This document shows positions 1 to 9,447 of a stretch of 36,243 bases of DNA, piece by piece. Source of the stretch: Methylomonas koyamae. Lineage in GTDB: Bacteria; Pseudomonadota; Gammaproteobacteria; Methylococcales; Methylomonadaceae. How positions within the stretch are numbered: position 1 is the stretch's first letter; each line of letters begins with the position of its first letter. The position numbers and the translations under genes were made by a program. The notes under the pieces were generated by a model. The model was not told the origin of the DNA. It did not search any database and was given only the letters and a program-made list of their open reading frames with translations. The stretch is from positions 1 through 36,243 of the forward strand of contig CAMCSF010000005.1 in NCBI GenBank assembly GCA_945877625.1, given 5' to 3'.

Positions 1-62
1 AGAATGTTTTTTGAAAACGATCTTAAATTTTTGCAACAGTTTAAATAACGGTAGATTGAATC

Positions 63-2438
63 ATGCAAGTAAGTGAAGCTTGGTTAAGGGAGCTGGTCAA
101 TCCGCCCGTCGATACAGCCACATTAGTCGCTCAATTGACAATGGCTGGCTTAGAAGTAGATGCCGTACAACCGGTCGCTGCTGATTTTAACGGTGTTGTC
201 GTTGCCGAAGTGTTATCCATGATTCAGCATCCGAATGCTGATAAATTGCGGATTTGTCAGGTCAATGTCGGCGAAGCAGAGCCACTACAAATTGTTTGTG
301 GCGCCAGTAATGTGCGTCCTGGCTTAAAAATCCCTGCGGCCTTAATCGGTGCGGTATTGCCCGGCGATTTCAAAATCCAAAAATCCAAATTACGTGGTGA
401 ATTGTCATTCGGCATGTTGTGTTCGGAAAAAGAATTAGGCATTGCCGCCAGTTCTAGCGGCTTAATGGAATTGCCAGATGACGCTCCGGTTGGCACCAAT
501 ATCCGTGATTATTTGTCTTTAAATGACAATGTGATCGAATTGGGTTTAACGCCTAATCGCGCTGATTGTTTAAGCGTGGAAGGTGTGGCGCGTGAAGTTG
601 CCGTGCTTAACAATTTGAGCTTTTCATCCGCATCAACCGCTGTCGTTGCTGTCGAACATCAAGATACTTTAGCGATTAATGTCGAAGCCAGTGACGCTTG
701 CCCAGTCTATCTAGGCCGCTTAATTAAAGGCATTAATCCAGATGCGGTGACACCGTTATGGATGCAAGAGCGTTTACGCCGTTGCGGGATTCGCAGCCTA
801 AGCCCTGTGGTCGATGTCACCAATTACGTGTTAATTGAATTGGGTCAACCGCTACACGCTTTCGATGCTGACAAATTACAAGCACCGATTGTGGTTAGAC
901 GTAGCCGTCAAGCTGAGCCATTGGCTTTGTTAAACGACCAAAGCATTGAACTAGACGGTCAAGCGATTGTGATTGCTGATCAAAATCAAGCCTTGGCATT
1001 GGCTGGCGTGATGGGCGGCAAAGACAGCGCAGTATCTGATCAAACTCGCGATATTTTCTTGGAATGTGCGTTTTTCAATCCAATCAGCGTCGCAGGCAAA
1101 GCGCGTCATTTTGGTTTGCACACCGATTCGTCACACCGTTTTGAGCGTGGCGTAGACTTTACCTTGCAACAACGCGCCATCGAACGCGCCACTCAGCTGA
1201 TTGTTGAAATTGCCGGTGGTAGTGTCGGTCCGATTAGCCAAGCCATTGATGACTCTGCCTTGCCACAACGCTTAGCAGTTAACTTACGCCAACAACGCAT
1301 TGAAAAAGTACTCGGTATTAGCTTGGATAACCAAGAAATTACCCGCATTTTCCAAGGTTTAGGTATGCAAGTCGCGCAAATCGCAGACGGTTGGTCGATT
1401 ACCCCGCCAGGTTTCCGTTTTGATATTGCGATTGAAGAAGATTTATTAGAAGAAATTGGTCGCATTTACGGCTACAACAATTTGCCAAGCAGTAGCTTAT
1501 TAATGCGTGCTGCTTTAGGTAAAGCCCCAGAAGGCCAATTAGCCATCGCCAGATTGCAAGACTGTTTGGTTGATAGAGGTTATCAAGAAGCGATTACCTA
1601 CAGCTTTATTGATGAAAACATGCAAAACACCATCGCACCCAACGATGAGTTTATTCGCATCCAAAACCCGATTTCGTCAGAATTAGCGGTGATGCGGACG
1701 ACTTTGTGGGGTGGGTTGTTAAATGCTGCGCTGTATAACTTAAATCGTCAACAAACCCGCGTGCGTTTGTTTGAAGCAGGTTTGAAATTCACTCGCGTGA
1801 ATGGCGAAACCCTGCAAACCAAAATGTTGGCCGGTCTAGTGGTTGGCCATATCAACAGCGAACAATGGGCTGAAAAATCCAGAAACGTCGATTTTTTCGA
1901 TGTAAAAGCCGATGTTGAAGCTTTATTTGCCTTAACTGGCACCACCGCAGTGTTTGAAGCGACTCAGCATCCAAGCCTACACCCAGGTCAAAGTGCAAAA
2001 ATCAGTGACAGCAACGGTAAAGCAATTGGCTTAATGGGTATGTTGCATCCAAATCTTGAAAAACAATTAGGCTTTGATAGTCCTGTATTCTTGTTTGAAC
2101 TTGAGCAAGAGGCGGTTTTAGAGCGTGCGGTACCCAAATTCTCGCCGCTTTCGAAATTTCCTTCTGTGCGTCGTGATATTGCTTTATTAGTCGAAGATTC
2201 GGTGTCAGCGGGTGCGATTACTGATTGCATTAACTCATGCAACGAAACCTTGATTCGCGAAATACAGATTTTTGATATTTACCGTGGCCAAGGGGTGGTT
2301 GAAGGCTATAAAAGCGTCGCTTTAAGTTTGGTTTTGCAAGAATTTACCCAAACCCTGACCGATACCGAAATCGATGCGCTATTTAAAAGAGTATTAGACG
2401 TATTGGCAACCGAATTAAATGCAAAATTGAGGGACTGA
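63..2438 (+). CDS. pheT: Phenylalanine--tRNA ligase beta subunit
   Basis: Full-length 791-aa ORF with PheT-type N-terminus ([12 protein letters not shown]...), tRNA-binding domain, B5 and FDX-ACB-like C-terminus; followed by ihfA as in many Gammaproteobacteria. Confidence 0.97.
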   Translation: MQVSEAWLRELVNPPVDTATLVAQLTMAGLEVDAVQPVAADFNGVVVAEVLSMIQHPNADKLRICQVNVGEAEPLQIVCGASNVRPGLKIPAALIGAVLPGDFKIQKSKLRGELSFGMLCSEKELGIAASSSGLMELPDDAPVGTNIRDYLSLNDNVIELGLTPNRADCLSVEGVAREVAVLNNLSFSSASTAVVAVEHQDTLAINVEASDACPVYLGRLIKGINPDAVTPLWMQERLRRCGIRSLSPVVDVTNYVLIELGQPLHAFDADKLQAPIVVRRSRQAEPLALLNDQSIELDGQAIVIADQNQALALAGVMGGKDSAVSDQTRDIFLECAFFNPISVAGKARHFGLHTDSSHRFERGVDFTLQQRAIERATQLIVEIAGGSVGPISQAIDDSALPQRLAVNLRQQRIEKVLGISLDNQEITRIFQGLGMQVAQIADGWSITPPGFRFDIAIEEDLLEEIGRIYGYNNLPSSSLLMRAALGKAPEGQLAIARLQDCLVDRGYQEAITYSFIDENMQNTIAPNDEFIRIQNPISSELAVMRTTLWGGLLNAALYNLNRQQTRVRLFEAGLKFTRVNGETLQTKMLAGLVVGHINSEQWAEKSRNVDFFDVKADVEALFALTGTTAVFEATQHPSLHPGQSAKISDSNGKAIGLMGMLHPNLEKQLGFDSPVFLFELEQEAVLERAVPKFSPLSKFPSVRRDIALLVEDSVSAGAITDCINSCNETLIREIQIFDIYRGQGVVEGYKSVALSLVLQEFTQTLTDTEIDALFKRVLDVLATELNAKLRD

Positions 2439-2440
2439 TT

Positions 2441-2737
2441 GTGGCATTAACCAAAGCAGATATAGCGGAACGCTTGTTTGAAGAACTCGGATTAAACAAA
2501 CGCGAAGCTAAAGAAATTGTCGAATTATTTTTCGACGAAATAAAAAAATCGCTAGAAAACGGCGAGCAAGTTAAAATCTCAGGCTTTGGAAAGTTTGAAT
2601 TGCGTGATAAAAATGGTCGCCCAGGGAGAAATCCTAAAACAGGCGAAGAAATCCCCATCACTCCGCGTCGAGTGGTGACTTTTAGAACCGGTCAAAAATT
2701 AAAAGCCCGAGTAGAATCTTATGCTGGAACCCAGTAA
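2441..2737 (+). CDS. ihfA: Integration host factor subunit alpha
   Basis: 98-aa HU/IHF fold protein with the [24 protein letters not shown] signature; directly downstream of pheT. Confidence 0.97.
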   Translation: MALTKADIAERLFEELGLNKREAKEIVELFFDEIKKSLENGEQVKISGFGKFELRDKNGRPGRNPKTGEEIPITPRRVVTFRTGQKLKARVESYAGTQ

Positions 2738-3074
2738 TAACAACGAATTGCCGGTTATTCCGGCCAAACGCTATTTCACTATCGGTGAAGTCAGCGATTT
2801 ATGTGCAGTTAAACCGCATGTGCTTCGCTATTGGGAGCAGGAGTTTACCGAGTTAAGTCCGGTAAAAAGACGCGGCAATCGACGTTATTACCAGCGGCAT
2901 GACGTATTATTAATCCGTCAGATTCGCTCATTGCTTTATGAGCAAGGCTACACCATTGGTGGCGCTAAAGCACATTTAGTCAGTGATAATGCTAAAGGCG
3001 ATTCCACTCGCAGCAAGCAACTGATTCATCAAATGATTGTTGAATTGGAAGATGTACTGGAGCTTTTGAAATAG
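2721..3074 (+). CDS. MerR family transcriptional regulator
   Basis: [25 protein letters not shown]...[13 protein letters not shown] is a MerR-type winged HTH; overlaps the ihfA 3' end. Confidence 0.93.
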   Translation: MLEPSNNNELPVIPAKRYFTIGEVSDLCAVKPHVLRYWEQEFTELSPVKRRGNRRYYQRHDVLLIRQIRSLLYEQGYTIGGAKAHLVSDNAKGDSTRSKQLIHQMIVELEDVLELLK

Positions 3075-3121
3075 TACATTGCTAAATATGGTAATATTGC
3101 CAGCTTATTAACTCAACACTT

Positions 3122-3198
3122 CGGGGCGTAGCGCAGTTTGGTAGCGCACTATACTGGGGGTGTAGGGGTCGTGGGTTCGAATCCCGCCGTCCCGACCA
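3122..3198 (+). tRNA. tRNA-Pro (anticodon GGG)
   Basis: Cloverleaf readable: CGGGGCG acceptor, TAGCGCAGTTTGGTAGCGCA D-arm, CTATA-CTGGGGG-TGTAG anticodon arm, GTGGGTTCGAATCCCGC T-arm, encoded CCA. Confidence 0.96.
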
Positions 3199-3230
3199 AG
3201 TGAGAGTTTAAAGAGAGTCAATAAAGATCA

Positions 3231-3267
3231 AAAACCCGCAAGTTATCTAGCTTAGCGGGTTTTTTAT
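3231..3267 (+). terminator. Intrinsic terminator downstream of tRNA-Pro
   Basis: AACCCGC...GCGGGTT stem followed by a T-tract. Confidence 0.8.
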
Positions 3268-3519
3268 TGTCCAGTGACTTATTAGACATAAGTCATAACA
3301 TCGACAAAACTGTAATAACGCGCTAAAAGCAATGATCGCCGAGGGTGTTATTACGCTAGATCAAAAATCTTTTCAAGAAATGCAACCAGGATTACCGGCG
3401 AATAAGCAGTAACATTTACAGTAACTCAAAATAGTGACTGATTGTTTGAAAAAGTGACTGCAAACCTGCAATCCATCGGATAAGTCTCAATCTACTGTCT
3501 TTGATTAAGCAAGCCAACC

Positions 3520-3550
3520 TTGACTTCCCCTTCAAGCATGGAAACATAAG
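3520..3550 (+). promoter_or_regulatory. Candidate MerR-type promoter (TTGACT-19 bp-CATAAG)
   Basis: TTGACT at 3520-3525 and CATAAG at 3545-3550 with a 19-bp spacer containing TTCC/GGAA half-sites; precedes the small lipoprotein ORF. Confidence 0.4.
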
Positions 3551-3586
3551 GCCCAGAAGTAAAAACTATAAACTGAGGGGTGAAAC

Positions 3587-3721
3587 ATGAAAAAAAGCAA
3601 AGCAATTTTAGTTATTTTAGGCGCGTTATTTCTGAGCGGCTGTGGTGATCAATTTTGGTGTGGTGAAGAAGGCTGTAATGCTAATTCTTCCATGAAAACA
3701 ACCTTTACAACCAAAAGGTAG
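3587..3721 (+). CDS. Small (44 aa) putative lipoprotein with extra cysteines
   Basis: MKKSKAILVILGALFLSGCGDQFWCGEEGCNANSSMKTTFTTKR; signal peptide with lipobox LSGC; GAGGGG RBS just upstream. Below the ORF-track size cut-off. Confidence 0.65.
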   Translation: MKKSKAILVILGALFLSGCGDQFWCGEEGCNANSSMKTTFTTKR

Positions 3722-3780
3722 TTAGTCGCTATTTCGATTTTAACGATGCAGGTTACTATTGAATAAAAAATAACAGGCAT

Positions 3781-3806
3781 AAAAAAGCCCACTTATAAAG
3801 TGGGCT
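3781..3806 (-). terminator. Intrinsic terminator (minus strand)
   Basis: Perfect stem AGCCCACTT/AAGTGGGCT (3786-3794 with 3798-3806); on the minus strand followed by six T. Confidence 0.75.
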
Positions 3807-4110
3807 CCGTCCGGTTGTTATTTTTATATTATGTTGGACGACTGCTTTATCAAGAAAGCAGTTCTAATTTATAGCGGTGTTTTTGTTATTGTTACCAAAT
3901 ACTTTGGCCGCTTTTCCTCCCCTAACTATCTTCTCAGATAGCCCCTCTTTCAAGGTGGGGGCATTGTATTGAAGATTTTTAAGCTTGTCTACAAAAAACT
4001 GCGACAATTTGTCACATCGTTTATCGGCTCTAGGTTTATCGAGCTTTTCAGCCGAAATTAGATGGCTAATTGCGCTAGACATTACCGCAACAATCATCAT
4101 TTCCCCATCA

Positions 4111-4554
4111 TTATTCACTCGGCTGTAACAACATTTTTTGCACATCACCGAGATGAGTTTCTTCTACAGCACACATCCTTCTCGCATAGTCTTCAAGCAA
4201 TACATGTCGATCATTCACTAACTTTAGTAAACGATGATACTGAATCAAAGCCTGAGTTTCATGTTCTAAAGATTCACGCAAAATAGCGCCAATATCGTGA
4301 CGATGCGTTTCTAGCAAACTACCAATACCCAAAGAAGGATGACCACCTAAATGGGTAATCATTTCTCCCGCTTCGTTAGCATGAATCAATGATTCAGTAG
4401 CTTGATTGCGCAACCAAGCCACAATCGGCAATCGGTTATAGCCAAACACCATAAAAGCATAATGCGTATATCGCACCACGCCTGCTAATTCCGCTTCCAA
4501 AATGGCATTTAAAACCTTAATGACCGCCTCTTGATCAATCGCAGTTTTGTTCAT
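4111..4554 (-). CDS. Bacterioferritin / ferritin-like diiron protein
   Basis: 147-aa four-helix bundle with ferritin-like ligand motifs (ELAGVVRYTHY, ESLIHAN, EHETQALIQYH, EETHLGDVQKM). Confidence 0.85.
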   Translation of the reverse strand: MNKTAIDQEAVIKVLNAILEAELAGVVRYTHYAFMVFGYNRLPIVAWLRNQATESLIHANEAGEMITHLGGHPSLGIGSLLETHRHDIGAILRESLEHETQALIQYHRLLKLVNDRHVLLEDYARRMCAVEETHLGDVQKMLLQPSE

Positions 4555-4566
4555 AATCCAGCCCCT

Positions 4567-5265
4567 TTAAAGTTTCGGACAGTCGCTATAACTTTCCGGA
4601 TAATTGATGCTGATACTGACAACCCGATTTTCTTGGATAGCTGTGTTATCAGCGCCAATTGCCTCGCCGTTTGCCTTGATATTAAGTTGTTCGTCTTTTG
4701 CGCCATGTGCCATCAATAATTGTCTAATTGTTTCAGCACGGCGTTCGGATAACAGTTGATTGCTTTCATCGCTACCCACCGTGTCGGTTTGCGCGGTGAC
4801 AATGGCAGTCGCCTGTGGATGTAGGTGTAGAAAATGGCCGATGGTATGCAAATGTTCGTCATTGACTCTAATCGGCACCGCGCTACCGGTATTGAAGTAA
4901 ATCGCCGCATGATGACTGGTTTCGAGTTTGTGATGATTGTGGCCATGCACTTCAGTTAACCAATGGCATAGCTCTTTTTCCGACTCATGGCGATGCACAG
5001 TCGCTAACTTAGTGGCATCAATTGCTTTTTGCCTTTCATTAATATTCCAATATTGGTCATTTTCCCAATGCTTCAAAATCCGTTCGGCGACTTTTTGATT
5101 TTCATCCGCTAATTTTTCATGCAATACAGACTGACCATAATGGCCTTGATAGCTGGCATCAATCGCCGCTCTGAGTTCTGCTGTCGGCTGTTTAGGTGCT
5201 GTGCTGCAAGCGCTTAACGATACGCCCAGAATGGCAAGTACAAGGTGACTATTGGGTTTGTTCAT
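4567..5265 (-). CDS. OmpA-family lipoprotein
   Basis: Lipobox LSACS; C-terminal OmpA domain (IYFNTGSAVP...TDTVGSDESNQLLSERRAETIRQLL); His-rich segment HGHNHHK. Confidence 0.85.
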   Translation of the reverse strand: MNKPNSHLVLAILGVSLSACSTAPKQPTAELRAAIDASYQGHYGQSVLHEKLADENQKVAERILKHWENDQYWNINERQKAIDATKLATVHRHESEKELCHWLTEVHGHNHHKLETSHHAAIYFNTGSAVPIRVNDEHLHTIGHFLHLHPQATAIVTAQTDTVGSDESNQLLSERRAETIRQLLMAHGAKDEQLNIKANGEAIGADNTAIQENRVVSISINYPESYSDCPKL

Positions 5266-5289
5266 GATGATTTCCTTGGATTGAATAAA

Positions 5290-5697
5290 TTACTGGCCGT
5301 TGTCGAAAGGACCATAACTGATCCAATAACCGGGCAGATTTAAGTCAAAATAGCGGCTGTCTTCGCTAAATCGTTGCCAAACATAGGCGGGAGCGATTAA
5401 TTCTTCTGTAGCAATCGGCGAGCTAATCAGTTCAACAGCACCGATTACGGTTCTGCTCGCCGCATGAATCACGCCGCGTAATGTCCCCCAAGTGATACCG
5501 ACAAAAATATTCTGATCGTGACTGATATTGATGATGTTCTTAGGAATCTCAATAAAACCCGTAACCATGTTAGCGCTGCCTTGGCTGACTTTTGAGGTAA
5601 AGGGCGAACAGCAGCTTGGGCTGTCGGCATTGACTGCTTGGCTTGCTAATAATGAGCAAGACAAAATAACAGCGATACTCAATTTATTTTTATTCAT
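5290..5697 (-). CDS. Exosortase system-associated protein, TIGR04073-like
   Basis: Signal peptide; KVSQGSANMVTGFIEIPKNIINIS...GITWGTLRGVIHAASRTVIGAVELISSPI resembles the TIGR04073 family. Confidence 0.7.
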   Translation of the reverse strand: MNKNKLSIAVILSCSLLASQAVNADSPSCCSPFTSKVSQGSANMVTGFIEIPKNIINISHDQNIFVGITWGTLRGVIHAASRTVIGAVELISSPIATEELIAPAYVWQRFSEDSRYFDLNLPGYWISYGPFDNGQ

Positions 5698-5890
5698 CGC
5701 TAATAACTCCGGAGTTGAAAAATAAGTTTAATCCTAGTTATTTAATGTATTTATATCAATCAATATAGATCGTAATTATGATTTTTATGATAATAAAAAA
5801 TAATATTTTATTTTGATGGTCAGCCAACAGAACAATCATTGCAATCTCGCTAAGCTTTGCTTTTACCCACCGTAAAGCAAAGGAGCTTGT

Positions 5891-7435
5891 ATGTGTTTTA
5901 ATCAAAGCACTATCGTTGGTTTAAATCGCTACAACTGGGATGGCGAGAAAATTTACTTTGATCCTATCGTGCCCTCGCATCGGGCGGTGGTTGGCAAGTC
6001 ATCGAAAGTGACTTATGAACTGGATGTGCGTGAGTTTTTGACTAGCAATTGGAACGCTGTGATCCGCAAGGTGATTGAAGAGGATGTCATCGCCTATGCA
6101 AAAAGCATCGATGCAAACTTAGCCTTATTCAGCAAGCGGGGTGAGGGTGGCTTTGATTACCGCGCTTTAATCATTGCTCAATTTGTCGGCAATACCATTC
6201 ACTATCGAAGTCGAAAACAAAACGACCCTTGGCGATTTCCAGAAGAAACGTTGATGATTAAAGAGGGCGATTGTGAAGATATTGCTTTTTTATTGGCATC
6301 GCTATTATTAGCCAGCGGCGTTAGTGCCTATAACCTGCGCGTGGCTTTGGGCAAGATTAAAACCATTATTGATGGCGAAGAGAATAGTTTCGATCATACT
6401 TGGGTGATGTATAAACGCGAATCGGGAAAGTGGATGGTGTTGGAACCATTGGATTTGGTTAGCCATCGAAAACCACCAAAATCATCGCGAATACAACTGC
6501 TTGATCAGCCCAGTTGTAGTTATCATTACATGCCGAGTTTTTTATTCAATACCGAACATTTATGGGTAGTTGATAACCACCAGCATGAGCCACTCAAGGA
6601 CATCGTCAATAAAGTTTGGCAACGGATGGATCCGCGTTTTGCTGGTTTTGTGCATTACAACATCATTCATGCGGCGTTATCCGATGCGCCCGCTTGGGTG
6701 GTCAGCGAATTGGATCGGCGTTTTACCCACATTGTGCCTTTTATCGACAGCACCATTGTCGATGAGCCTGATTGGCCCAGCGGCCATCATCCTTATGACC
6801 ATTTCGACAGCGGCTTTATTCAGCAAGCGTGGGATAGGGTTGGTGATAGGTTAAGTCATTTCAAAGCTAATAATCATGCGATAGGCCATTTTGCCTGGGC
6901 GGCGCATGGGATTGCCGATTTTTATGCGCACACCAGCTATGTGCATTTCGCTAAATTAATCAATCCCGCCAGCGATGGTGGCCATGCCACTTTATATAAT
7001 CCAGCTAATCCTTCGGCGGGGTTTGAAACCACCCCGCAATACACCCAAGGCTTGTTTGATTTCAATCGTTTTAGCATCAATACCAAACTCTATCCGTATA
7101 ACCATAATCACGCCGCTAAGGATTGGGAGGGGCAGATTATTTCGGGTCGTTATGGCCAGCAGCCGGATTCTCGGCCTAAGGATGTGTTTGAAAAATTGAT
7201 TAGATTGCCTGCTGATGTAACCAGTCAAACGGACTTTAGCAAACGTGGTGGTTTGCCGCACCACAACGAAATCGCGGTCGATGGCCCCAAAGCCTCTACG
7301 CAGCATCGTTTGTATCAAACGCAAACAGCGCCTGATAAAACGGACCGCGAATATTATGCTAACCAATATCGTTGGCGTTATTTCAGTGCGATTCAACATA
7401 TCAAACAGTCATTTTGGAATAACTGGAAACCATGA
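5891..7435 (+). CDS. Transglutaminase-like cysteine peptidase domain fused to HET-C / zinc phospholipase C-like domain
   Basis: N-terminal GDCEDIAFLLASLL...DHTWVMYK...LEPLD (Cys-His-Asp transglutaminase-like triad). C-terminal His/Asp-rich HAIGHFAWAAHGIADFYAHTSYVHFAK resembles HET-C. Confidence 0.65.
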   Translation: MCFNQSTIVGLNRYNWDGEKIYFDPIVPSHRAVVGKSSKVTYELDVREFLTSNWNAVIRKVIEEDVIAYAKSIDANLALFSKRGEGGFDYRALIIAQFVGNTIHYRSRKQNDPWRFPEETLMIKEGDCEDIAFLLASLLLASGVSAYNLRVALGKIKTIIDGEENSFDHTWVMYKRESGKWMVLEPLDLVSHRKPPKSSRIQLLDQPSCSYHYMPSFLFNTEHLWVVDNHQHEPLKDIVNKVWQRMDPRFAGFVHYNIIHAALSDAPAWVVSELDRRFTHIVPFIDSTIVDEPDWPSGHHPYDHFDSGFIQQAWDRVGDRLSHFKANNHAIGHFAWAAHGIADFYAHTSYVHFAKLINPASDGGHATLYNPANPSAGFETTPQYTQGLFDFNRFSINTKLYPYNHNHAAKDWEGQIISGRYGQQPDSRPKDVFEKLIRLPADVTSQTDFSKRGGLPHHNEIAVDGPKASTQHRLYQTQTAPDKTDREYYANQYRWRYFSAIQHIKQSFWNNWKP

Positions 7436-7525
7436 ATCAGAACGCGACAGGTTAGAAATTTAGTTTATGGCTGATAGCGATTTTGGTTATATTGGGGCTT
7501 CTTTAACTCATCTATCGGTTTAATC

Positions 7526-7888
7526 ATGTTGAAACACATTCATCTATTATTCGTATTAGTCGTTGCCGTTACCTTTTTCTATCGGGTTTATTTGGCCGAG
7601 CGTCAGCCAGAAATGTTGCAAAACAAATGGTTAAAAATTGCCCCTCACGCTTTGGCGAGTGTTTTATTGCTATCTGGGATTATGTTGACAGTGCAGGGCG
7701 AGTGGTTAAGTCAGTCGTATGGCTGGATTGTGGCAAAAGTGATTTTGATGTTGGTGTTTATTGCTTTAGGTTTAGTGACCATGAAAACCCAAGGTATTCG
7801 TCGCTGGCAGGCGTTTGGTGGTTCTTTAATCACTTTATTTTTAATCGTCAAAATTGCGATTGCTAAACAAGTGTTGTTTTTCCTCTAA
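7526..7888 (+). CDS. SirB2 family inner-membrane protein
   Basis: 120-aa protein with four predicted TM segments and SirB-like HIHLLFVLVVAVTFFYRVYL and LKIAPHALASVLLLSGIML motifs. Confidence 0.85.
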   Translation: MLKHIHLLFVLVVAVTFFYRVYLAERQPEMLQNKWLKIAPHALASVLLLSGIMLTVQGEWLSQSYGWIVAKVILMLVFIALGLVTMKTQGIRRWQAFGGSLITLFLIVKIAIAKQVLFFL

Positions 7889-7973
7889 GCGACCTAAGCC
7901 GTTTGTGCGGATTAAAACTGACGCATAAACGGCAAAGACTAAAATCATTCCGTTTTCCCCATCGAGACCCTTA

Positions 7974-9104
7974 ATGCCATTTTCCAATCTCGGATTATCC
8001 GAGGCTTTATTAAAAGCAATTGCCGATTCCGGCTACACAACCCCAACCCCAATTCAAGCTAAAGCCTTACCCGCGATTTTGACCGGACGCGATTTATTAG
8101 CCGCCGCCCAAACCGGCACCGGCAAAACCGCCGGCTTTACCTTGCCGATTTTGCAACGCTTATCGAAAACCAATTACGGCCGCAATCGTCCTGTCCGCTG
8201 TTTGATTTTGACCCCAACCCGCGAACTAGCCGCACAGGTTGGCGAATCGGTGGTGAAATATGGTCAGCATCTACAGCCGCGCTTAAAGTCAGAAGTGGTG
8301 TTTGGCGGGGTGAAAATTAATCCGCAAATGATGCGCTTGCGGGGTGGGGTGGATATTTTGACCGCTACGCCGGGACGCTTATTGGATTTAGTCAGTCAAA
8401 ATGCGCTAACGCTGAACAAGGTCGAAATTTTGGTTTTAGATGAAGCTGATCGGATGTTGGATATGGGCTTTATCAAAGATATTCGTAAAATCTTGGCTTT
8501 AATGCCGAAAAAGCGCCAAAACCTATTATTTTCGGCGACCTTCTCTGCCGATATTCGTCAATTGACTGAAGACTTACTGCATAAGCCGTTGAAAATTGAA
8601 GTGGCGGTTGAAAATTCAGCCGCGGAAACTATCGATCAACAGGTTTACACGGTGAATAAATCGGCAAAAACCGCCTTGTTGATTCATTTGATTAAAACGC
8701 AAAAATGGCAGCAAGTCTTGGTGTTTATGAGCACCAAGCATGGCGCTAATAAACTGACCGAGAAATTAAACGCCGCACAAATCAAAGCCGCTGCGATTCA
8801 CGGTAACAAAAGCCAAGGCGCCAGAACCAGTGCTTTAGCGGGGTTTAAAGCCGGCGAGATTCAAATTCTCGTCGCCACCGATGTCGCTGCACGCGGTATT
8901 GATATAGCGCAATTGCCGCAGGTGGTGAATTTTGAATTACCGCGCTCGGCGGCGGATTACGTGCATCGGATTGGTAGAACGGGTCGCGCTGGGCAAAACG
9001 GTCAGGCGATTTCTTTGGTATCTCAAGATGAGCAACAAGCTTTGAAATTGGTTGAAAAACTGATTGGAAGCAAACTGCCGCGACAGCAGGTGGAAGGTTT
9101 TTAG
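7974..9104 (+). CDS. rhlE: DEAD-box ATP-dependent RNA helicase, RhlE-like
   Basis: Q motif, [27 protein letters not shown] and [10 protein letters not shown] motifs; short C-terminus. Confidence 0.9.
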   Translation: MPFSNLGLSEALLKAIADSGYTTPTPIQAKALPAILTGRDLLAAAQTGTGKTAGFTLPILQRLSKTNYGRNRPVRCLILTPTRELAAQVGESVVKYGQHLQPRLKSEVVFGGVKINPQMMRLRGGVDILTATPGRLLDLVSQNALTLNKVEILVLDEADRMLDMGFIKDIRKILALMPKKRQNLLFSATFSADIRQLTEDLLHKPLKIEVAVENSAAETIDQQVYTVNKSAKTALLIHLIKTQKWQQVLVFMSTKHGANKLTEKLNAAQIKAAAIHGNKSQGARTSALAGFKAGEIQILVATDVAARGIDIAQLPQVVNFELPRSAADYVHRIGRTGRAGQNGQAISLVSQDEQQALKLVEKLIGSKLPRQQVEGF

Positions 9105-9113
9105 TCATGGGTT

Positions 9114-9139
9114 GAGCGAAGCCGTAATCGACTTCGCTC
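9114..9139. repeat. Inverted repeat downstream of rhlE
   Basis: GAGCGAAG (9114-9121) / CTTCGCTC (9132-9139) perfect 8-bp stem. Confidence 0.6.
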
Positions 9140-9152
9140 AGTGGGTCAACTA

Positions 9153-9236
9153 TCAAGGCCAGAAATCAGCGTTTCTGGGGTTTTGTCTACGGCCTTCGTT
9201 AAATGCAGCAATGATGACTTTCAGTAGTTTTTTCAT
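9153..9236 (-). CDS. Candidate 27-aa microprotein
   Basis: MKKLLKVIIAAFNEGRRQNPRNADFWP; GAGGA RBS immediately upstream (GCGAGGAACGACATG). Below the ORF-track cut-off. Confidence 0.4.
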   Translation of the reverse strand: MKKLLKVIIAAFNEGRRQNPRNADFWP

Positions 9237-9447
9237 GTCGTTCCTCGCTTTTTTTATTATTTTTGCTGATTAATGCCAGCTTTTTTAGCAAAGTCAAAAT
9301 AGCACACAATCAAACTAAGCCCCTAAATTTCTAATTGTTCAATTCTGTATGGGTTTTCGCACAGAATTTGATGCCACTGAACGGTAACTTGCTGTTCTGT
9401 AATCAAAACTTGCCTAACGGCAATCAATAGAAATAGGGCGTGTGTCT

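Noticed and set aside
3301-3412. Possible gene remnant after tRNA-Pro (AMIAEGVITLDQKSFQEMQPGLPANKQ*)
   Set aside because: Too short to assign, and no tRNA 3' end duplication (att site) was found in the window, so an integrated element is not supported.
3864-4148. 94-aa minus-strand ORF overlapping the end of the bacterioferritin-like gene
   Set aside because: Its C-terminal part reads through small hairpins (CTATCT/AGATAG and CCCC...GGGG), and its start lies inside the neighbouring gene; more likely 3' UTR or repeat sequence ahead of the 3781-3806 terminator.
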